Source: Polytrichum commune
Lineage: Eukaryota; Streptophyta; Polytrichopsida; Polytrichales; Polytrichaceae
Reading direction: 5' to 3'
Assembly: GCA_950295325.1 (NCBI GenBank)
Contig: OX485806.1
Span: 53,875,169-53,935,168 of the forward strand
DNA: 60,000 bases
In this document: positions 41,223 to 53,387 of the stretch, in pieces
Numbering within the stretch: position 1 is the first letter of the stretch
How the letters are laid out: each line of letters begins with the position of its first letter
The notes under the pieces: generated by a model
What the model was told of the DNA's origin: nothing
The model's database searches: none
What the model saw: only the letters and a program-made list of their open reading frames with translations
Position numbers and translations under genes: made by a program

Positions 41223-43490
41223 TATATATTGAGTCAATTCTCGTAATCTCATTATCAAATATACATGCAGAGTTCAAAAGGCAATTGGATTAGCTATGGT
41301 ATCTTTGTCGTTTATCTCATAGTTGGATTTAAGGTCCTTGAAGTTGACTCTCCTGTAATGAGAAATTGTAAGTGTTCTTGTTAATTATAATTTGTTTCTA
41401 GCTATATCTTGATCAACAATACTACAATCACAAAATATTGCAAATCCATATGTTATATGTAGGTGGATATATATTATTAGATCATCAAATTCGTATTACT
41501 AAACCAACTGGATAAACTAACCGGTTAGAGACTCAAAAGACTTGTAAATGATGATCTAATTGAACGAGTTCAAGATTATCGTGGGTCTACATTAATATCA
41601 ACAACATATTGTAGTGAATCAACATAATTATCAGACATAGCAAAATCTCATAACACCACATCAGCTACCAATACATAATTGAATTGAGTGCTATCAAATA
41701 CTCATGCACAACGTAGAGATCATGTGAGCATAAGCACAAAATAAAGGCGTAGAATTTTGGCATTAGATAGGAAGACCACTTGATTACATGCACTATGTAT
41801 ATGAAATAGTGTTGCACACTAACAAGTTTGGATTCATTAATTTCATTGCAGATCACATTTGTTTATCTAGTGTATAACACATTCCACAAATCTTGTTGTA
41901 TAATACATTCCACAAATTTGGTGCATAACATATTAGCATATATGCAAAATTGATGAGATGGGAGCATGGAACGTTCCCATTGTCCTAAGAGAGTTTGTGG
42001 CTTGAAAGATGACTAACTTTGTCGGAGTTGACTCCATCCATGTTTCCATCCGATAAAACAAGTTGTGGGCAACAACATGGGCACGACCAGTGTATTTTGA
42101 TATAGACACTAGCGCATGGGCTAAGGGCGGTGGATTGTTAGGCGGATGGAGCTTCAAAGGGGTGCTTTAGCATCCAGCCACCACCGCATTATTAGCTAGA
42201 AGACAACGCCATTTATGTTATCCTCAACTATTGCTAGCAAGCTTTGACTGGTGGTGTAGCTGCAAAACTTCAAGATGACTTAACATAATTAATCCTTAAC
42301 TAGTGTGTGGCCGGGCCCTAAGTGGTCATCATAATTAAGGCCATTGCCTTTGCAACATGCATGTAAGCACATTTGGAATCATTTAATGACCTCAAATTTA
42401 CACTTTTGAGCTGACATTGGTCTTGGAAATAGCATCAAAGACCCCAAATTACTCTAGTTTGGAAATACCATTATAATTTTCAAAATACTCAAGTATCTAG
42501 TCAGATAGAAAAACCACAAATGTAAAGAGCCTGTTATTACTAGAATCCCCTCATCAGCATGGATAATTTAAAATGTAATAACTTTTAGAGTTATCCGTAA
42601 AGTCCCTCCAACAGGGACAAAATGTGCTTTTGATTCTTCTGAGAAATTTTTCTTTTAAGAGCTCACTACTCATCATGTTTTGGAGCCTATTTTGAAAGTT
42701 GGGTGCAAATTTTGGGACCTCTTCCCAAAATGTAAAAAAAATCAGGATCTCAAAAAAGATATGTGCATGGGACCCGTTGTCCTAAATCTCGGGTCAGCCT
42801 ATGCAAGACTAGCTTGGCCCACCCATCCTAATAGGACATGCTAAAAATCCGGTTTTTAATAGCCCAACACCACTCCTTGTGGATGATAATATAAGCATTA
42901 AAAAAACTTGGATAACTTTATCTACATTCTCATCCACTTTACTTTACGAATAACCCTATTCAGGGGAATTTAAAAGTACAAAGTGTCCATATCCCACTCC
43001 TTCAGACAGTATGGCCCTTTTTAAACACCGTGATGACATACTTTGTCATTCACACCCTCTGCATCCAACCTCATCCATGGCAGACAAAAATAAACAAAGA
43101 CATGACTTTATTGTGAAAACATAAAGTCAGCCGATAGGCTTGCATACAAGTCAGTGCAAGTATGAAAATGTTGGGTGTCTGTCTTTACCAGAGATGGGTC
43201 ATGCATTGATGATTAAACTGCAAGATCTCAATATGATTTCCAAATGGGTACTACAAACTATATACCATGTAAAAGTCAATGAATAACTCTACTTTTTCTT
43301 TTAAATACAATTATTTACAAATTTAAAAGAAAATACTTTCCAACCCATATTCAACTTTAGCATGTTGCATCAACCATCACAATCTCACCAGGTAACCAGC
43401 CAGTAACAGAACTATAAGTGGCGATTAAGAGATGTTTTCTTCTCTAATGCTAGGTAGGAAGAGATGCAAAATCGTCCTGTGCACCTTCTC
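41223..43490. other. no recognisable gene
   Basis: AT-rich intergenic DNA between copia B and the 3' end of CSN2. The frames are short and biased, and I see no terminal repeats, tRNA genes or satellites. Confidence 0.5.
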
Positions 43491-43496
43491 TTTATT
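43491..43496 (-). terminator. AATAAA poly(A) signal of CSN2
   Basis: AATAAA on the minus strand lies about 165 bases after the CSN2 stop codon. That is a plausible distance for the mRNA end, but no cleavage site can be defined. Confidence 0.45.
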
Positions 43497-43658
43497 GCAA
43501 AGGCTGTATAGAGCAAGTCTCAGTCATCTCTTTACTATAGCACAAGGCAACTCAAATATACTAGGAACCGGGGTCGTGGACATGGTTTACCTCTGCAGGC
43601 ACCCTAGCAAAGTCATATTTCTTTGTGCCTCAATGCAGTAAAATGTTTACAACCCTGA

Positions 43659-46600
43659 TTAACCAATCCTGGTTGTCACTGTTTGATATAACGACTTCAA
43701 CTGGGTGTTCCATGTGTCAATTGCTGTGTACTTCTTCAACCCCTTGGACCTGGTATTTCAGATAGCACATGCCCAAAAACCCCCAAGAGTCAGCATTCAC
43801 AAGAGGCCCACATAGCTTGCTGCTGGAAATAGACATATAATGAGTTGCATTGAAGCCTATACCTACGAGGTGGCACTCACACCAACAGATTTTAGAAAAT
43901 AACTACTCATACAAGAAAGGTATGTGTAGTGAACAAACATACCGATCACCCAGGTCCAACAACTGGTTCACTTGGTCAATATGTCCATGTACTCTATTAT
44001 CCAAAATGAGAGACACAAGGAGGTGCTCTACATCCTTCTCAGGTATATTGAGCTCCTGCATTTCACAGGATATTACCCACAACAGCCAAAGATATGTCCT
44101 AGAATTATATATGCCAACTGCTGTAGTCAAATGCACATTATCCTCCCTACCATATAAGTAGTTTCTGATGAAGTTTAAAATCAACTTACTCGAAAAGAAA
44201 AGAATACAAGAAAAACAAATACAGTTCCCAACCAAAAAACAAACAGCATTATCACATGTATCCCTACTAAAAACCTGTGTACATTGCCATCACCTGACAG
44301 GTTGCTAAGGTTTGTGGAGTGCCACAATCAAAGATAACTGGGAGATGGGAAAGTCAAATGCACCTTGGAGATGAAAGGGATTCGAATCCGTGTGTAAGGT
44401 TTAATGAGCTTCAGTAAAACCTGTGTCCGAATCTTGCTAAGCAGATCCTCAATATAATTTCGAATGAAAGTGTCATCCATAATAGTCTTTCGGTTGCTCT
44501 GAAAACACAGCATCTAAATTAGACACTCCCTGCTAGAACCTTATTTCTTTATGATCGAGATCATGTCTGGAGGAAGATAACCTTGATAGAGTGCCATATT
44601 GACAGAAGAAGTCACTGTGCTCACAACTATAACTGAAGGTAATACGTTGAGAATGTCCATACCTTGAGAATTTTCTCAAACTCAAGGATATCATTTCGTT
44701 GATAAGCAGCCACCAGATTTGTCATAGCTAAGATCTCTGGATCATTCTTATATCTGTAGCAAGAACCCGAAAAAGTAAATGGAGTAGATAAAGTTTCAAT
44801 TAGTCAGAAAAGATGCCCGTACCTCAGCAGAGAGAGCTGCCTCATGTTATTATCTGGACAATAGTTGAAGAGCTCGCGTACTCCGAACACAAACCCATGT
44901 AATCAATAGATGATAAGTTCTCAAACACTTGCTCCATTAAGTATAGACGCACTTATGTAGAGTTAATAGTTGCCACCACATCCAAAGCTGTAAGGCTGTC
45001 TTTAAAAGAGGTGAGACAGCACATACACATGCAATGTACACCACTAATACAAATTGATATATAATGAAACATCAAATGAGTCAGTAAAATCAACAATTCC
45101 AAAAGGTGCAGAAATATACGGTTTTGCCTCCTGACCATCAAATGGGTTCACCTCAGACTCCATTAGCATATTTGCAAGCACTAGGTACCTGCAAATCAGA
45201 GTAACACATGTATTGAGAGTTTCAGTCGCATCAATTGATTTATGTATCCCAAATGCACAAGCATTACAAACCTTTGTGATTCAACTCCAAGATTCCAACT
45301 ATAACCCCACAAACATATACAGGAGATTGAAGGAACTTATAAGTCATACTGATGAAAAGAAGAGAACTGAGTGTATTGATTAAAACTAACTTTAGACATT
45401 GTATTCTCCTGTGGGTACCAGCCTCATCATAGTTTTTAAATGCCTCAAAGAAGTCCATGGCTGCATCAGCCCACTGACGCTCGGCCATATGCATCTTGCC
45501 TCCACATTCATGAATGATCCCCATAATTCGTGGATGAGGAATTGCAGACTTGATGGACAGTGCCTTAAGGTATAGTTGCTGCAAGTTTTACCCAAGGAAA
45601 AAAAAAAAAATCAGAACTTGTGCTTGCAGTATTATGCCTGTTGTGTCATAATCCAGACATGAATTGCAACTTCCTCTACCCATCCATTACACGTCACTCA
45701 TTCTCAGCTCAAAGTCTTCAGTTATGAAAGACTGCACTAATGATAAGAAGCATGAAGTTGAATTCACACAAAATTGTGAGTAGCAGACTACAATTGCAAT
45801 CCTCGCAACTTAAATGATGCTTTCACTCTACTTTGACCAGCCTTCATGGCCAAAATACACAAGCACCCAGTATACAGACAGACTAACCTTGAGCTTCTTG
45901 TTATTTTTTGTTTCTGTATACATTTGAATTTCGATTGCATAAACTTCCAGCAACTGTGTCCCTTTTTTCTGGTCATCTGTACCATCATCTCTTTGACAAG
46001 ATTTGTGGAGCTCCTTCAAAATCTGAGAACAAGTGTGAAAGCAAGGATGAGATCCTTTGTGAGCAGAAAATTGAATTTCCAATCCATACTTGTGTGACTC
46101 CAAATTCCAGGGAGGGCTTCGTAAGGAGAAATTTTATTATATTTTTTTTATTACAAAAATCTGGATCCATTGAATAATTCCTTGGAAAGAACACATACTT
46201 AAAGGACCAAAGAGGTCTATCTCCATCCTAAAGTACTAACTAAACAGACTACCACTAACTTATCAGAAAGGATGAGTACACATAGGTGATACAGAGAGAC
46301 AAGTGGTTACTCCCAAAACCTTGGTTTGAATGTCCAACACAGAGATTAGTTCAGTGTAAAGATTCCATAAAATCAGCATGATGAGTGTGAGATGGTGAAA
46401 TTAATAATATGCATCAATTGACCACAAACCAACCACCAAGATACTTGGAGGCTGAGAAATATAGAAAGGGCTTTCAACACTCACTTTGTTCATTCGTCCA
46501 TACTCCCCCATATCAAACCACAATTTACATAACTTCAAGTTCGTCTTGAACCATAATCTCTACAATCCCACCAAGCAGAATGTGAGAAATGGTGCATTGA

Positions 46601-48034
46601 GGCGAACACATACAATAATGGATGTGTTTTCAGTCAGGAATATCAACAAAGACTCCGAAAATAAGATATAGCTCAACAAGGTAGAGTCATGATCAAGAAG
46701 TGCATTTCACAAGACTCATCAGGAACATCAAACAGCTCAAGTGAAAAAGTTACATATTCACAGTATTTGTAGTAAGTCACTAACAGCACTCAAAACTAAT
46801 AGCTATTATTGGTAAAGCCCAAGCAATATCCACCAACCTCATTCTTCGCTTCTTCCAATGCCTTCAGAGTCGTCTGGTAGAACTCTTGCAGCAACTCCAG
46901 ATTTTGACTAGCACTGCCCGAAACAAAATCAAGAATGTTGTTGATGCATTTCTCACTATAGTTACGAGTCACAGCTGATTTGATGTAGGTCAACATCTCT
47001 CTGTATGCATCCATCATCTGCTTGTAATTACCAATCCGATAGTGAAGCTTCACTGTTTGCTTCAGCGCTTTGAAACCCCTGTAACCCATCAGTGAGATCC
47101 AGCTCTACTAGAAGTCCTTACTGCAAACAATCTTGCGGTAGCAACACTCAAAAAGTAGACCTTCATATTTCCCTCTTTTCCATCTGTTTTGGGGAGTTGA
47201 TGAGACTAGACATTATCGGACGCTAATATTGTCCCATCACACAGGTAGAAATCGCAATTCAAATATAAAGTCTGGCACCAGACTGCAACAACCTGGAGGC
47301 ACCAATATAGTAAGAATGCTAAATCTAGAAGCTGAACCAGAAGTGGATGTTTTGGTCAGCCTACTCTGTTCAGAATTATACATATTACCCTTGAGCATGA
47401 CAAATACGAGGCGATGTTCTCTAAGATGACATAAATCTTTCACCAGCGAAGCCTCCAAACAAAGCTATTGAAATCGAACCAGTAGTTCCATAGCCATAGA
47501 GTGTTTTCACACGTAACTTTGAGAGTATTGAATGCACTACTGGAAGTGAGATAAGGAAGTCCACGTCTAAGAATATGGTAGAGCCCTGAGGGATATAGAA
47601 GTTCATATGTTAAAGATCGTGACATAATACAGCTCGAAAAAAAATATATCGAAAAAATAAGAGTGCAAGGATCCATTCTTGTGCAAACTCTGAGGTTGAA
47701 GCTCACCATTCCCCCTTCTCTCCTTCCATCTTCACAACCTCTGAGAAACCCTTCAGTGCTCCTTCAGGATCAGCCTCCACTAATCCTGTAAGTCAATGCA
47801 ACCTTGATTAGGCTCAGTAAATGCTAACGGTCAGAACATTCTGCATCCATCACCGATAAATCCGTCCAAAGACCAGACAGAATCAGCTGAGCTTCAATGA
47901 ATCTATTCAAATGAAATTATATCTGAACATGTACCTTTTGTGTTGTAGTACTGGTTTTCAATGTCCACGTCTTGCTCCTCAGGCTCCTCATCAGAGTACT
48001 CGAATCCATAATCCTCCATGTCGGCGTCTGCCAT
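43659..48034 (-). CDS. CSN2: COP9 signalosome complex subunit 2
   Basis: CSN2 is a scaffold subunit of the nuclear COP9 signalosome, which removes Nedd8/Rub1 from cullins and so controls cullin-RING ubiquitin ligases. Its exons are 47,935-48,034, 47,707-47,785, 46,838-47,078, 46,485-46,559, 45,888-46,022, 45,391-45,578, 45,120-45,188, 44,663-44,753, 44,364-44,498, 43,943-44,055 and 43,659-43,749. They sum to 1,317 nt (438 residues plus TAA), close to the ~440 of plant and animal homologues. All introns are GT-AG. The start [20 protein letters not shown] matches the family's acidic N-terminus; an in-frame ATG at 48,211 is not conserved. Residues 61-326 form the helical repeats ([39 protein letters not shown]). 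The PCI region (about 300-420) includes [15 protein letters not shown] and [19 protein letters not shown] see no inactivating change. Confidence 0.96.
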
Positions 48035-48892
48035 ATAGACCCGTAAAACATGTAAAGTAAGTCTCAAGATGATCAAGTCATGACGACAACCAGAATATTC
48101 ACAGAAGAAGTTCCAATCACTAACTTGTTCACGGCCAGCGGAGTTCCAATTTTTTCTCAAAGCTTGTATGCATCTACACAACTGAGTGTTGTCACTGAGG
48201 CCCGGTAACAACTATCAACCCAATTGGGACAAATTGGGGTTGGAAGGATGTAAGCAAAATACTCCTACGGCAGCATCTAAACTCTAGACAACCAATTCTC
48301 ACTCACCACCTCCCATCATTGAACAATGTTGAACTAGCTGTCCAAGCCTGTGATCAAAATAAACCTCTCCAGAATGCCTTAAATCAGGACTGTAAGTAGT
48401 GAGCGCATTAACGACGCCTATCAAGAAACACATTGCTCAAGGAGCAGATTACGGACATCAAATTTTCCTCCCCATTCCGAAGTCAACCTACTACCGAATC
48501 ACCTTGACATACTTCCACATTCCACACCCTCTCATTGGAAGCTTGCGTATGCATCCTGCTGTTTGTCCTATTGCTCATCATTAGAAAGATTGATAGTGTT
48601 CTCTGCAATCGAAACTCTCAGTCGTTCTCTTGCAGACAACCGCGACCCACCCTAGCAAAAAGCATCAGAGCGGGCGCCACTGGGCAAAGAAACAAAGGTG
48701 TATACTCAAAAAGCGGGAAATTCGTAAAGTCGGTGGAAGGGATACATCGTGTGCACCTGAATCCATGGCCGAGGAGTGCAGTGCAGCCACAAGGCCGATG
48801 AGACGCTGAGAGAATGCGAGAGGTTGAGAGAATGCGGACACAATCACAAGCACGGTGAACGCTGTTGCGATCCTGAGCAAGTGTGTATTAAT
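48035..48892 (-). promoter_or_regulatory. presumed 5' untranslated region and promoter of CSN2
   Basis: No further coding exon of CSN2 is expected here. The transcription start cannot be fixed from sequence. Short frames on both strands (for example 48,535-48,801) are unrelated to known proteins. Confidence 0.4.
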
Positions 48893-48901
48893 TTAGGGTT
48901 T
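48893..48901 (-). promoter_or_regulatory. telo-box (AAACCCTAA) upstream of CSN2
   Basis: AAACCCTAA on the minus strand lies 859 bp before the CSN2 start codon. Telo-boxes are frequent in promoters of plant housekeeping and growth genes. A single motif is only weak evidence of function. Confidence 0.4.
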
Positions 48902-49581
48902 CCTGCCAACTCCCTGTGTCCACAAAACACACCCAATACACACTACTTATGCCCCCTTCCCACCTGACTTTAGTTTAGACCCAAAGTATGTCTTAAAAAC
49001 TGGGTAAAGTTCCCTCGGTTATAGCGGACGCATCCGACTATCCCAATGCACCTACAAGAACTTGCTCCGGAGATTTTCAAGTAGGTTTTAGTTAAGTAGC
49101 TTTCACACATGTTCATTGTTTTATCTACCAAGCAATGAATGTTGGGTAGTTTTTGTCCCATCCCCAAATGCCTTACTACTCACCTATCTTACCATCGGTT
49201 TTTGTTAATGGAGCTCCTCGTGCCCTCATAGTTAAGACTAAAAAGCAACCAATCACAAGTGCGGGAGGCGACACTTTTAAAGCTCCTATATTCTTGCCTC
49301 ATGTTTAGGTACCGATGGGAGGCTCGGTGGTTGAGGCTTAAAACCTCCACTTTTAAGCCATGCCACATCATTTGCCAACTAGGCTTGGCACTAGATAATG
49401 TCAATGGTGTGAAGGCCAGTTTGTTAGAACCAACTTTTACTCTTAGCTAAAATCAGGTGGGAAGGGGGCATTAGGGCCACTTCACCACGGGACTGAAGGC
49501 CCGTGACCATTGCATCCCAAGCACTTTCTTTGGTGGAAAATATGGGGTACGCTTCACACTACGCTTGAGGCACCAACGAAG
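48902..49581. other. intergenic, no recognisable gene
   Basis: This is DNA between the CSN2 promoter region and the hAT element. Nothing coding or repeated was seen. Positions 49,574-49,581 (CAACGAAG) are the left target duplication of the hAT element. Confidence 0.5.
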
Positions 49582-49603
49582 CAGAGCCCAACATTCTCCT
49601 TTA

Positions 49604-49780
49604 AAATTGCACCCATGCCCAGACCATGCCCATCAGCAGCGACCCATGCCCACCCATAGCATGACATGTACGCACCCATGCCCACCCATGCCCACACATA
49701 GCATGACATGTGTCCACCCATGTCCACCCATGTCCCACCCATGCACACCCATGCTATTCAAATTGCACCCATGTATTCAA
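49604..49780 (+). repeat. left subterminal CCCATG array of the hAT element
   Basis: ACCCATGCCC and CCACCCATG units recur many times, with two copies of ATAGCATGACATGT between them. hAT transposases bind clustered subterminal motifs, so this is a likely binding region. Confidence 0.8.
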
Positions 49781-49826
49781 AAATTGTGTAATGTGTATTA
49801 CCCGCCTACACCAAGTTTTGGTTGGA

Positions 49827-51898
49827 TCAGACAAATAAAAGGTCGTTCACTATCGCTGGTTTCAGCCCGGAGCGCTTCTTGGTTAGCGTATTCCCTACAT
49901 CCGAGAAGTTTGACTCCGATTTGGAGCTGGATGCAGGGATGCACAAAACTGAACGCGCCACGCGCAACATGATGGGGAATGTGGGGGCTCCTTTCAGCTT
50001 CCACCACAAGATAATACTGAATTTAGCATTGGTATCCCGATTCATTGGCAATGCTAAGCTCACCGCTGCAATGATCTCATTTTTTCGAGATCAGTGACCT
50101 TATATGTCTCATACATACTAAACTCAAGCTCAATACGTGCGTCGAAGTTGCTAACAACTACGATCTCAGCCCCATTGTCATGAATCTCTTCTAACTCATC
50201 CTCAAACTCATCGTACATAGACATCGTGTCATCATTACGGCGTTTCTTTTGTGGTGGGGCCGGTGCATCATCTTTCTCGTGATCCAAATTAGCTAAAACC
50301 TCCCTTGTGGCAATCGAGCGCATAAGCTCCCTTAGTTTTGCTTTCGCCTTAGTAACTAAAGCGTTGGGGACCTCCATCTTGCGCATATGGTTCTTCATAA
50401 CAGGATCCAAAAGTGTTGTTACGACATGGAGCACGTCGAGCTCCATCTTCTCTTGCACTAGTGGTGTCAAGACACACTTACAAGCTATGATCGAAGGGGA
50501 GTCTTTGCTCGTCATGACGGTACCATCGTCATTAATCACATCGTTCATAACAGGTTTTAGATGCTTCAACAGTTGAAATCGCCAAAATACAACCTTGAGT
50601 AGTGTCAGCTATTTGAATTGTTCGAGATCCAGAGTTGCCTTCTGAAATGGTGCCAACAAGTCAATTAAGTGTTTCAAACATGTCTCTGAGATTGAAGCAA
50701 CTTTCCACAGTGCATCCTTCTGCTTCAGTAGATCGATCACCTCAACTAGCATTTCAAAAACACTAAGTAGGCAATGGTATAGTGAGTTCCATTTGGTTGC
50801 ATTCTCTTGTTTCAGCGTCTTCAACAACTTTGATTGAAGATTTGACTTTTTAAAGTATCCGACCAAACTCTTACATGCATCAATGAGAGCGTATAGGGCC
50901 GCCATGTTGGGCTCATCAAGGTATCGGTAAAAAGGCTTGTTCTTCTTACCATCAACATGTTTCATAGTCTTGTTGAGTACATAGGTCATACAATTCGCGA
51001 TTTTATGATCAATGCACCCTAACAAGTCAAACTCACTTGAAATGCCATCTTCGGCGACGATGTTCGATCCACAATCCGCCACAACAGTGATTTTATAGAA
51101 CACCAAATCCTTGATACCGAAGATGTCTAGAGCTTCCTTGAACTCGTCCAAAACCATAACGGTGGTGTGGCATTTATCGCGAACATGCTTCACATGCAAT
51201 GTTCGATCAAATAGAGTAAATTCTTCATCGATGTAATGCGCCATGACATATATATAAGCTACCTTCTTGATATTGTCCGTCCAGAGATCAAGGGTGTTTG
51301 CCATGGATACGTCACTAGCAAAGTGTTATTGAAGACGCTTTGCCACTATAGCGTGCCCCGCCATCGCGTGAGTCTCTATATTGCGTCTGGCGGTTATTGG
51401 TTGACACAACAGGTCATCAACCATGAGTCGCTTATTGCTTGCAACACCGATGTTCAAATTTGTTTGAACAAGCCTTTTCAAACCATGTCCGGCTATCGAT
51501 TCAAATGGTCGGAGGTCAATCGTGCAGAAGTTGGAAGCCGCAAGCGTCATCGTCTTTTTATCATGTGTGGTGGGGACGCCCTTTGTTGCAAATACGTTCA
51601 TTGCTCCACTCCCCGATCTTTCAGCCTTAGGACCCTTATGATCACTCATGGTGCTGGTACCCGTGGTTTTCTTGAACGTGTATATTTTCTTGCAGCTAAA
51701 GCATGTTGCGTACTCACAGTCCTTACCATGTTGATGCACGATGCCAATTTTTTTCCAAAGAGCAAAGTTCAGACCAGCATGGTTCTTGCGCAGCGAAAAT
51801 ACACGATCGATGTCATTTGGCAATGTCTTCTTTAGTTCCTTCTCGATCACTTGTGCATTTAGCGAACTAGAGCTAGATGCTGCCATCTCAATAAACAT
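49827..51898 (-). pseudogene. hAT transposase, BED finger to dimerisation domain, lightly damaged
   Basis: From 51,898 (or the ATG at 51,886) the frame runs through a serine-rich start and a BED-type finger (CEYATCFSCKKIYTF...TSTMSDHK). The core contains TLDLWTDN, VADCGSNIV and ATKWNSLYHCLLSVFEMLVEV, and the C-terminal dimerisation block contains FPIMLRVARSVLCIPASSS followed by ESNFSDVG. The three main pieces are in one phase and are interrupted only by a TAA near 51,326 and a TAG near 50,609. One frameshift at an A6 run near 50,075 moves into the last block, which ends at 49,827. Few lesions suggest recent inactivation. Confidence 0.88.
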
Positions 51899-52282
51899 TA
51901 GTCACTCACTTGTGGGCGCTAAATTCAAGCTTTGACTCAATGAGATTTGCCCTAAATCCTGTTCAAATAAAGTTTTCCCACAATGCACATGATGAGTCAG
52001 ACAGGTCTTTTTATGCGAAGATTCAATTTGTGGTGCTTCATGTTCTTTGTTTTGCCGTCAATCATGAGTTCTCACTTAACAGACATTGGAATTGAGGATT
52101 GACATCTCTAGTTTTGATCTATTATCAAAATACAACTTCAAGAATATGAAATTTTGGTACACCAAGTCCGCCATTGGCATGTCTGTCAATTTGCCTAAAT
52201 TCAAGCAATCTTCCAACACGAAGAGAAAGAGGTAGCGTCACATTAATTATACTATTTCTTACAATAATTTGCACATCATAGA

Positions 52283-52540
52283 CATCTCATAGTCGATTGC
52301 CGCCCCACACGACTAAAAATGCCCAGTATAATCGGCACCTGAAAATCACAACATTCTTAGACAAATTTTTGATGACAAGAATAAACTGTAGAGAAATGCA
52401 AACGGAAAGGATTCATGCTGCAAAAGTATCCCATATTAAAACAGAAAATGGGATTTTGCGGGAGGAATTTACATCTCAGAGTCGATTGTCACCCTACATG
52501 ACTGAGAATGCCCAGATTAATCGGCACCTGAAAATTACAA
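52283..52540 (+). repeat. direct repeat of about 65 bp in the hAT right half
   Basis: CATCTCATAGTCGATTG...GACTAAAAATGCCCAG...AATCGGCACCTGAAAAT near 52,284 recurs near 52,473 with a few changes, about 189 bp apart. Confidence 0.8.
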
Positions 52541-52550
52541 CATATATACA

Positions 52551-53176
52551 AGCAAGAGCAAGGACAAAACTTAGAACAGAATATTCAAAACTGTGGAATG
52601 CAAGCTGTAAGGGGAAGAAACCCACCACCACCACCACCACCAAGGTGTTGTGAGTCGAAAAATCAACAGGAAGTGTATGTGTGTGCTTGTAGAACTTCCA
52701 CCTTTGGCCTCAACTTACAGACAACTGAGAGTATGTAGAATTGAGCATTCGGACTCCAAAACATGTACCAAAATCAAAATCACACACAACATCCCACTAT
52801 GCCCGCATGCAACACTTGTTCAGAGATCAAGGTTGGTGCTCAGTGAACAGGTAGAACCAGCTGGTAGTTACAGATGAACCGATGAAGGTCAAGACTTCTG
52901 GAAAATTATTGATATCAACATATTTACAAGCAAGAGCAAGGAAGGAACTTAGAACGAAACATTCAAAGCTGTGGAATGCAAGCTATAAGGGGAAGAAACC
53001 CACCACCACCACCAAGTTGTTGTGAGTCGAAAAATCAACAGGAAGTATATGTGTGTGTTTGTGAACTTCCACCTTTGGCCTCAACTTACAAACAACTGCA
53101 AGTATGTAGAAGTGAGCATTTGGACTCCGAAACACGTACTAAAATCGAAATTATACATGGCATCCCACTATGCCGA
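52551..53176 (+). repeat. direct repeat of about 255 bp in the hAT right half
   Basis: A segment from CAAGCAAGAGCAAGGA to CATCCCACTATGCC occurs at about 52,551-52,805 and again at about 52,926-53,175. Shared landmarks are a (CCA)n run, GTTGTGAGTCGAAAAATCAA and CCACCTTTGGCCTCAACTTA. The identity is roughly nine bases in ten. The origin is unknown; it might be captured sequence. Confidence 0.85.
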
Positions 53177-53210
53177 AAGCATTCAATGATCCTTTCCAAT
53201 ACGCTTTGTT

Positions 53211-53365
53211 TTAGCCCATGCTCACCCATGAACAATAATATCGCAGCCATGCCCACCCATGCCCACCCATGAATAATAATATCGCAGCCATGCCCACCCA
53301 TGAACAATAATATTGCACCCATGCCCACCCAAAACCCATGGGCATGGGCGTGGGTATGGGCACCC
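53211..53365 (+). repeat. right subterminal CCCATG array of the hAT element
   Basis: CCCATGCCCACCCATG units alternate with AATAATAT(C/T)GCA spacers. Most units point in the same direction as in the left array. Only the last ~25 bp (GGGCATGGGCGTGGGTATGG) are inverted. Confidence 0.8.
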
Positions 53366-53387
53366 AATGTAGGGCTCTGCAACGGAG

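Larger units (their letters stand above)
49582..53379 (-). mobile_element. hAT DNA transposon, complete ends
   Basis: The left end is CAGAGCCCAACATT (49,582-49,595). The right end is AATGTAGGGCTCTG (53,366-53,379), giving 14-bp terminal inverted repeats with one mismatch. The flanking 8-mers CAACGAAG (49,574-49,581) and CAACGGAG (53,380-53,387) are an 8-bp target duplication with one change, as expected for hAT. CCCATG-rich subterminal arrays lie inside both ends, and a transposase gene on the minus strand fills the left half. The right half (51,900-53,210) is non-coding with internal duplications. It is 3,798 bp long. Confidence 0.92.

Noticed and set aside
45100-45125. An AT-AC (U12-type) intron in CSN2, because TATATTT follows the exon
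   Set aside because: A normal GT donor (CC|GTATAT at 45,120/45,119) joins in frame to the AG acceptor before 44,753 and restores the conserved protein.
48032-48211. An upstream in-frame start for CSN2 at 48,211
   Set aside because: It would add 59 residues not found in CSN2 proteins; the start at 48,034 gives the conserved N-terminus.
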